NCBI GenBank assembly: GCA_022376515.1
Contig: WTXI01000195.1
Span: 1-64,000, forward strand
Length of the DNA stretch: 64,000 nt
Reading direction: 5' to 3'
Source of the DNA: Lactifluus volemus
Lineage: Eukaryota; Basidiomycota; Agaricomycetes; Russulales; Russulaceae
A program made the position numbers and the translations under genes. Shown one piece after another: positions 57,357 to 64,000 of the stretch. A model generated the notes under the pieces. It was not told the origin of the DNA and searched no databases. It saw only the letters and a list, made by a program, of their open reading frames with translations. Positions within the stretch are counted from its first letter, which is position 1, and every line of letters begins with the position of its first letter.

Positions 57357-59868
57357 CTATGCTGAACTCTCTGACGAGCCACCATCCTCACGGCTTAAAA
57401 CGGTTGTGACGACATTTGAGAGTGACTGTTCTGGCTGTTGAGGATAATGAGTGAGTTCCAGCTGACTTGACGCATTCCTGTCTTCATCCACCCGAGGAAT
57501 TGCGACAGTTGTAGTAGCACTAGGATCCGAGAGCGACGCTATCTGTGAATGAACGGGTAGCAAGGTGGTGATTGGGGATAAAGATCCCGATGCCGATGTC
57601 GGTCCCTGAGGGGAAAAACGGTCGAAATCAACGACAGACAGGTTGGTGGATAAATGAAGTTGTCCAGTGAGCGGGCTGGTAGAGATCACCGATGATGAGT
57701 CGGGCATAAAAGGAGGGTTGATAGCTATCTCATCGTCTTGTGGAGTTGTGCTGGCGCCAGTCACTTCCTGGGGAGGGAGAGGGATGATCCTGTTCCCAGG
57801 GGAGATAGTGGGGAGAGGAATGATATTGCTCTCAGGGGAGATAAGAGGGATGATAGTTTCTGGCAGGTCAAAGACATAAGCAGGTGGAGACGAATATGGA
57901 GGGCGTAAGTTGGAATGACTGGAATTCAACAGAGGCAAGGTGGTATAAGCAGTCCCTTGGGAGCGATGACCTGGGTTATTGCACGAAGGATATGACGACA
58001 CGCTGAACTTGTTGAATGAGGGTGCCAAGGCGTCGTCCGTGCCTTGATGTAAGTCCATGTAAAGACTGCGAAGCAGAAAGATAATAAAGTGGGGAATGCT
58101 TCCATCTCCGCTCTCCTTCGCTTTTGGAACAATTTCATTCCACAGGGAACAGAATTCGTGCTGCAGTTCGGGAAGAGTATTTTGTATGTCAAATTTCGAA
58201 GGTGGTCTCAGGGTGCACTCAGCCGCGTCGCTAGCTATACTCTGGTTGATGCCGGGAGAGTTCCAGATCAGGCGGGCCATGTGGATCCAGTTGGCGAGTA
58301 ATACGCTATCATTACCATGTGCAAGATACTTTCGAACGTCGTAATTCGATTCGCCCAGTTGGTCCGCAGCGAGTTCAACCCAACGATCGTCCTTTTCATC
58401 GAGGTTCGCGATGATGTCGGTGACGAAGGCTTGTGCACACAAGCCAATCTCCTCACCAGCTCTATTTGGACGTCTCAGAGTGCGCCCAATTTGAACGGTT
58501 CGCAGAAAACTGTATTCCGTGGCCACAGAAAACAGGTCCCCTAAAGCTGTGACTTGGGTTTCATCGGCAATCTTCACGCACATTATGAATCGTCGAATTT
58601 TGTCCGACTCGGTGACCGAACTAGATGACAGAGTACGTTTCAGAAATGCGACCAGAGCTGAAGAAAACTTCCTGCTGGAGCCCAATATCGCAAAACTACG
58701 TAGGGGATCCTGGACGATTTGGTTTGAGTTATAAAAGTCATGGATGTACCCGAAAAACCGATCCAGTTGATCATCCGAAGCAAAAGTATGGGCGTCAAAT
58801 GTCCACTTCAGGATGAAGCTGTCGACTCTCGTCGAGCCTTCAGTAACCTCCTCTCCTGCAATCTTCACGATACCTCTTGAAAACCCTACAGAATAGTTGT
58901 TGACTGGGTCACGAGAGTGCTTCGAGGAGAATAGATATAATACGATGGCATATACGCGAAAGACCAGGGAGGAAAGTGGTGAATAGTATGGGCTGTCCGC
59001 CCGCAGAATTGGCATGATTGTGATGACAACGTACGACACTGCAGAAGCCGCGACCCACCAAACTACAGCTTCGAAGGCAGTGCGATTGATGTTGAAGAGA
59101 TATGTGAGTATGCCGGCAAAGAACAGGAAGAGGGAAATGTGTATCAGAGAGGGTATCGCTTCTGCCACCGATGAAAACCGCAGGCTTTCAACCCCATGGG
59201 CAAAGAATGCACGCATCCGCGCCCCATCGTGTGGGCTGCAATGTGACCTTTGAGTGATCCAGAGGTATCGACGGGCCCATTGTTGTAACATTGTCACCAG
59301 CATGGCACAGGTAAGACTGATAGTCAAACTCAAGAACAAGAGAGAGTTCACCCAGACTATGTAATTTGGGGGAGAGAAGGTCGGTGGGGTGACTGGGGTA
59401 ATAGCGATGGATGGCCGAGATACATTGGAGTCTGAGAGAAGCTGATTCTTATATATGTTCTCGAGATAGAATGCGGATGTATCCTGGGGGTTTGGCTTGA
59501 GTTCGGGGACGGTCACCGTGATCAATATCGCAACCGCAACAGAGAATAAGCCGGTCTATTATTTTTGGTGTTAGCCGAAGTGAGATAAAAGCTATGCTGA
59601 AGACTAACGAAGATGAGAATACCGTTGGCATCTTTTTGCCAGCGTTGGGCCATCTTTTTGTCTTCTTCCTCCGTCATCTCGCGATACATTTTGAACAGAG
59701 GCAATGAGGTATCAGAGAATTCGTGTTGTTCCTCATCCTTCCTCGTATTGAAGATTTCACCTAGTGTACACGGTAGCGAAATTCGCGAGGACGAGACCGG
59801 AGGTCAGATAACGTACCTGTACGACTCGGAGGAGACATGTCGAGAACGTGAACATCGAGTTGTGCCAT
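57357..59868 (-). CDS. DUF6535 family membrane protein 4
   Basis: Three exons on the minus strand (59868-59817, 59760-59609, 59555-57357) give 800 residues, the longest member here. The start MAQLDVHVLDMSPPSRT shares the MA-x-x...LDM pattern with gene 1. Exon 2 ends KKMAQRWQKDANGILIF, and exon 3 begins TGLFSVAVAILITVTV. The core has KPNPQDTSAFYLENIYKN, SPPNYIVWVNSLLFLSLT, RRYLWITQRSHCSPHD, the helix LIHISLFLFFAGILTYLF, and WWVAASAVSYVVITIMPI. Conserved soluble blocks GEEIGLCAQAFVTDIIAN and LQHEFCSLWNEIVPKA follow. The last ~200 residues are Ser/Pro-rich with short IIPLP repeats. Function unknown. Splice sites agree with the other family members. Confidence 0.85.
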
Positions 59869-60036
59869 AGAGAAAAGCCGTCTACAATGATTCGGCGGGG
59901 GATTGGGCTACTAGTATACTTCGTGGTTCAGAGGAAGGAAACGAGCGACAGAACCCAAATAGCACTGGCAGTTATAGCACTGGATTATCGGAACATGAGG
60001 TCAGGTGACTATCACGTGAATTGAATGATGAACATT
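59869..60036. other. 5' flank of DUF6535 gene 4
   Basis: Short upstream region of the minus-strand gene at 57,357-59,868. It includes CACGTG-like sequence (ATCACGTGAA near 60,011) but no further clear motif. Confidence 0.3.
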
Positions 60037-60131
60037 GAACAGTTGAATAGGTAACTTATGCTTTTAATTGACCTGATACGAGCCAAGTTACGGTCGCGAA
60101 CGCAGTCAATTCTGAGCGTGGACTGCCTCAG
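60037..60131 (+). pseudogene. GST last-exon relic 2
   Basis: CTTATGCTTTTAATTGACCT then GATACGAGCCAAGTTACGG and CTGAGCGTGGACTGCCTCAG closely match exon 5 and the end of intron 4 of GST C (AGTTGATAAATCAAATTAGG and onward). A CGGTCG insertion breaks the frame and the stop TAG reads CAG. The rest of the GST gene is absent. It sits on the far side of DUF6535 gene 4 and 2.6 kb from the 3' end of gene 5, repeating the GST-DUF6535 neighbourhood. Confidence 0.75.
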
Positions 60132-61269
60132 TTGGAAATAGGATAATAAATTCTAATATCGTGGTATAAATCCGTTCTTATTCTTTACATCTTGGAACTG
60201 AATGCGCGAAGGTGACTGCGAGGATTGATGCATTGATGTATTGATACTCGAAGTGCTCCAGTGTGGGAAAGGAGAACAAATTCCGTATTTTTTACGCTTC
60301 TGGACCCACCATACCGCAATACAGTAGTATCGCTATCATGATATGGAACCCAATATCGAGTTATCTCTCTCAAAGAGGACTACCAATCGCTCACACCCCA
60401 CACTGGCAGCGTGATGTAAGCTCGATGGACGTGATTGTGGGCGGGTGACGTTCAAACGCGACGTGCCTTGCGACTTAAAAATATACTCTAAAGATTCAGA
60501 GCACTTTAATTCGGCAAAAAGTGTAGACAAGATAGCTAGTCGCCTGCAAGGGATGATAGAGAGCGAAAGGGGCCGGTTATAACGATATCGGTAGCGCAAA
60601 TTTTGCGGGCATCTTCGATACCTACTGGCATGGACAATTGCACGTTGACGGTCAGAGGTGGCTTTTGGAAAGAAGTTGTCTCAAAGTATTCGTGCAACCC
60701 AAAGCGACGGTGGTGACCCTAAAGTAGATAGAGTTAGACGTCCAGCAGTAGAAAGGTGTCAAGCGCGAAAGGGAGGAAAGCACTGGGATGATGTTGTTAT
60801 GTGAGAGGCAAAATCTCGAGCAGCAACGCACCTTTGCCATCCTTTTAACGGTTCAAAACTCCACCGCCACGGATTGACAACTGGAGACACGACGGCGTCA
60901 CTAACAGAGGCATGTGTCGTCGGTTGCCACGGATTATAATGGATGGCCCTGAATTCGGATGTCTGATACTCCTGGGTTTAGTGACACTGCTTCGTTTGTA
61001 AAGTTGTCTCAATAGGTCTCAGGTAAGATACAAAGATCTTGTAGATCCGATGTTTCGTTGCTGTATCCCATAGCCTCTGAACCAAACACCGTAGTTGGAC
61101 ATTGTCTATGCATTGCCCGCGTTTCGTTTGTAAATCGTCGTAGAATTTTAACCTGGTTGCAGTGTGCTATCTCCAGCAATGGCTCGGCGAATCACGTAGT
61201 AGAACAACGCTCGTCGAGCTCATTCAAGCACTCTCGCCGACTCATTCAGTCCTGTAATGAAGTGTTAGG
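60132..61269. other. Spacer with no supported gene
   Basis: About 1.1 kb without a supported gene. The segment 60,225-60,280 (GATGTATTGATACTCGAAGTGCTCCAGTGTGGGAAAGG region) has a similar partner at 62,290-62,335 (GTTGATGAGCCTGAGACTCG and CTCCAGTATGGAAAGGG), showing that pieces of this flank are repeated before DUF6535 gene 5. Confidence 0.35.
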
Positions 61270-61990
61270 GAAGTACTGGTAATACTAGACGAACACTTAC
61301 CCAGGGAACCGTCCCCACCACTCTGCCGAAGTACGACTGAGGCCTTCCCCATCGCGTCGGCAATACGGGGCGGCTGAAGACCAAGGTGACTGCCGACGGC
61401 GGCGGCGAAGGAATTGCCCATGTTAAAGAAACCATATTCCTGGAAGGGCTTCGGGAGCACTCTGATGTGCTTTAATAACGAGGAAAGGAGTCAAGGGTTA
61501 GGTTCATACTTCATCGACGTACTTGGCGACCACTATGGCGCTGACGAATGCTACCGGCAGCTGATGGTCCTTGAAGAACGGGTGCTAGACACACACCCTC
61601 CGGGCTGAAATCATACCAAAGATAGTTCCAGGAGCAGAAAGGCATCTGGTCGAGAAGAAACTTGACGGCAGAGGCGATGCGTTGCTTGGCATAATCGTCT
61701 GGAGTAGAGCTGGCGTAGGCAAACGTATCTTCTCCATCACAAGGAAGTAGCATCCTTTCACGCGATGGACGTTATAAACAGCGGCGATGCGAGGAGCCGA
61801 GCTGTCATTCTTGGCGAGAGCGTGAAAAAACGACTGAGTGATTGCCTCGTCCTAAATGCCGTACTTGACGAACAAGGTGGGTTTTCCTGGGCGGTCGAAG
61901 TCGAAGTGGTTGGTCTTGTTCTTCTGGGCAGGTGATAGGCTCCCGAAGTACTCGACGACTTTTTCAAGCTCGTCGGGAACGATCTATCAT
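61270..61990 (-). pseudogene. Kinase-like (APH-type) pseudogene
   Basis: The minus strand reads VPDELEKVVEYFG, GKPTLFVKYGI, then a stop. DEAITQSFFHALAKNDSSAP, AAVYNVHRVKGCYFLVMEKI, AKQRIASAVKFLLDQMP, HPFFKDHQLPVAFVSA and KYVDEV follow, and after a gap EYGFFNMGNSFAAAVGSHLG. This order resembles a large basidiomycete family of aminoglycoside-phosphotransferase-like or protein-kinase-like proteins (VMEKI as a hinge-like motif). An in-frame TAG, frameshifts and no visible start or catalytic HxD loop mark it as dead. Family call is tentative. Confidence 0.45.
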
Positions 61991-62726
61991 GTCGTTAGAA
62001 ACAACGCGGATGGAGGAAGGATCAAAGGCAAGATAAATAAAAAAGTACTCGTTCATGACCAGTTTGAGCCCCGGGCCGGGGTTGAAGCTCCGCACGTGAC
62101 TGGAGCCGCATCTTACGTTTACTTGTTACATATGATCAAAATTGCGGGCTGCATTAAGTTCAGATGGGGAGCAACACGGGTGAAAGGTGGCAGAGTCTCT
62201 GAGAAGAAAGAATGGCAATCCAAATCCATATTTCGGTTTGTATACTTTCCATGTAGGAAGTGAATGCCCTGTGCAGAGGCAAGCACGTACGTTGATGAGC
62301 CTGAGACTCGAAGAGCTCCAGTATGGAAAGGGAGTTGCGGTACTGTATAGGTTTCGTATTCTAAATCGACCAATTACAATAGTCTACACAATACGGGTCG
62401 CATAAAACAAGGAACGAAAATATTAACTGGAGAGGGTAGGGAGCGTAATAAATACAACAGGAAGCAAAACTACAAGCAATACAACCTGTTTATAATTGAT
62501 AAGTTCCGTGGAAACGCAAAAAATCCAATGCGCACTTTAACCCAAAGCTCATCGCCGAGCTATCCACAGGAAGGTTGAGACTCCGCAAAAGAAAAGGCTG
62601 AAAAGACAATGTATCAAAGTCTTGTCGTGATGCACCACAGCTACGACTCACTTCGACCATCTAGAGACTAGGCGATCGTTTCTGGGATGGTATTGCTCTG
62701 GAGGTAAAATGGTGGTTGCCTGCATG
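61991..62726. other. Spacer before DUF6535 gene 5 3' end
   Basis: No supported gene. It includes the short repeated segment at 62,290-62,335 noted with 60,225-60,280. The A-rich stretch near 62,400-62,530 could hold polyadenylation signals for the minus-strand gene ending at 62,727. Confidence 0.35.
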
Positions 62727-64000
62727 TCAATGCCTATTACTAGACGAATCTGGGAGGGAGCTGCCAGTGGTTTGGGTTGAAGATAACGGAAACAAGGGAA
62801 TGACGACGGTTTCTTGGGAGCGATGGTGTGGGTTATTACACAAAGGATATGATGACACCCTAAATCTATCGAACGAGGGTGTCGGGGCGTCATCAGTACC
62901 TCGATGTAAGTCCTCATAAAGACTCCGAAGTAGGAAGAGGATAAAGTGGGGAACGCTTCCATCTCCACGTTCCTGCGCTTTTGGAACAATTTCGTTCCAT
63001 AACGAACAAAGGTCGCGCTGCAATTCAGGAAGAGCATTGTGTATGTAAAATGTCGAAGGTGTTCGTAGGATGCACGAGGCAGCATCGCTAGCCATGCCCT
63101 GATTAATCCTGGAAGTGGAACTCGAGATCTGGCGGGCCATGTGGATCCAGGTGGCGAGTAACACATTATCGTTTCCACGCGCGAGATACCTTTGAATGTC
63201 AGCGTTCGATTTACCCAATTGGTCCGCGGCGAGTTCAACCCAAGGGTCGTCCTTTTCCTCAACGTTCGCAATGATGTCGGCGACAAAGGTTTGTGCACAC
63301 AAGCCAATCTCACCGCCAGTTCTAGTCAGGTTTCTCAGAGTGCGCCCCACTTGAACGGTTCGCAAGAAACTATACTCTGCAGCCTCGGAAAACAAGTCCC
63401 GTAACGCGGTGCCTTGGGATTCATCGGCAATACCCACGCACATTACGAACCGTCGTGTTTTGTCCGACTCTGTCACCAAATTAGATGACAGAGTACGTTT
63501 CAGAAATGCCACCAAAGCTGAAGAAAACTTCCTGGAGCCTAATGTCCCAAGTCTACGTAGAGGATCTCGAATGACCTGGTTTGAGTTATAAAAGCCATGG
63601 ATATACTCAAAGAACTGATCCAGTTGTTCATCAGAGGCGAAGGTATGGGCATTGAATGTCCACTCCAGGATGAGGCCATCGATCTCCGCCGACGATTTTC
63701 GAACAATCTCTTCTGCTACCTTCTCCAATCCTCGGGTGCATCGTTTGAAATACTGGTCGCTCAAGCCAAATAAGTGCTTCGACGCTCTAGAGCTGAACCA
63801 AGAAAGCCAGCCGAGAATTAAGAACGTTGGTCCTAATATGCCGGCATGAACCCGAAAGGCCAGTGAAGAAAGTGGAGCATAGTATGGGCTGTCCAGCCGA
63901 AAAATTGGCATAAATGTGATGAGCATGTATGTCACTGCGGATACTGCAATTGACCATGCTACGGCGCAGAAGACGGCGTGATTGACATTGAAGAGATATA
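62727..64000 (-). CDS. DUF6535 family membrane protein 5, partial at window edge
   Basis: The minus-strand frame is open from the right edge (64,000) to a stop at 62,727. At the edge it reads YLFNVNHAVFCAVAWSIAVS, which is the middle of the third membrane helix, so the start, first exons and first helices lie outside the window. Downstream blocks match the family: SPYYAPLSSLAFRVHAGIL, ILEWTFNAHTFASDEQLDQF, RRLGTLGSRKFSSALVAFLK, GGEIGLCAQTFVADIIANV and LQRDLCSLWNEIVPKA. The C-terminal tail is short (about 40 residues). It is most similar to genes 1 and 4. It is interrupted by the window, not by mutation, as far as can be seen. Confidence 0.82.
   Translation of the reverse strand, partial: YLFNVNHAVFCAVAWSIAVSAVTYMLITFMPIFRLDSPYYAPLSSLAFRVHAGILGPTFLILGWLSWFSSRASKHLFGLSDQYFKRCTRGLEKVAEEIVRKSSAEIDGLILEWTFNAHTFASDEQLDQFFEYIHGFYNSNQVIRDPLRRLGTLGSRKFSSALVAFLKRTLSSNLVTESDKTRRFVMCVGIADESQGTALRDLFSEAAEYSFLRTVQVGRTLRNLTRTGGEIGLCAQTFVADIIANVEEKDDPWVELAADQLGKSNADIQRYLARGNDNVLLATWIHMARQISSSTSRINQGMASDAASCILRTPSTFYIHNALPELQRDLCSLWNEIVPKAQERGDGSVPHFILFLLRSLYEDLHRGTDDAPTPSFDRFRVSSYPLCNNPHHRSQETVVIPLFPLSSTQTTGSSLPDSSSNRH

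Noticed and set aside
62648..63313. 221-codon minus-strand open frame distinct from DUF6535 gene 5
   Set aside because: It is an alternative frame of the DUF6535 coding sequence, and the family motifs are in the other frame.
1..64000. tRNA, rRNA, riboswitch, bacterial promoter or operon signals
   Set aside because: No cloverleaf or rRNA-like sequence was noticed by eye, and the intron-rich gene structure is eukaryotic, so bacterial signals do not apply. A tRNA scan could not be run.

Overview
The window is eukaryotic and almost certainly from a basidiomycete of the mushroom class (Agaricomycetes). Genes are split by many short GT-AG introns of about 50-70 bases (some GST introns are nearer 80-130) with CTAAC/CTGAC-like branch sites. 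The families present (DUF6535 proteins, C2-NACHT-WD40 receptors, an omega-type GST family, a wax-synthase-like MBOAT) are typical of that class. I cannot name the species. Coordinates of exons below come from joining reading frames by hand at GT-AG sites; no transcript evidence was available.

Region 1 (1-22,063) is a tandem segmental duplication. Two nearly complete units are visible (about 424-11,504 and 11,505-22,063), and bases 1-424 are the right-hand end of a third unit lying to the left. Each unit holds a decayed eIF4E gene on the minus strand, a divergent spacer, and an apparently intact plus-strand NOD-like receptor with a C2 domain, a helical linker, a NACHT NTPase domain and 14 near-identical 43-residue WD40 repeats. 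The two receptors differ mainly at a few positions in every WD40 repeat, the pattern known from fungal allorecognition genes (HET-E/HNWD class). A solo-LTR-like insertion marks unit 1, and a CUE-domain gene fragment replaces the 5' part of the eIF4E copy in unit 2.

Region 2 (22,134-27,586) looks like ordinary single-copy sequence. It has a single-pass membrane protein, a long-chain-base-1-phosphate phosphatase (PAP2 family) and a wax-synthase-like membrane acyltransferase, all on the plus strand.

Region 3 (27,630-64,000) is a mosaic of duplicated accessory genes. There are three GST copies (one dead, two apparently intact) plus two orphan last-exon relics. There are five DUF6535 genes (four complete, one running off the right edge), a DUF6535 pseudogene and a shorter relic. 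Two dead copies of an HMT1/ABCB6-like half ABC transporter each sit just upstream of a plus-strand DUF6535 copy. A MINDY-type deubiquitinase, a kinase-like pseudogene, a retroelement tail and a three-copy non-coding repeat are also present. Two duplication modules recur: ABC transporter followed by DUF6535 on the same strand, and GST converging on DUF6535.

The most interesting biology is the receptor array together with the DUF6535/GST module expansion: a birth-and-death neighbourhood in which recognition-type genes are copied and diversified while passenger genes decay.
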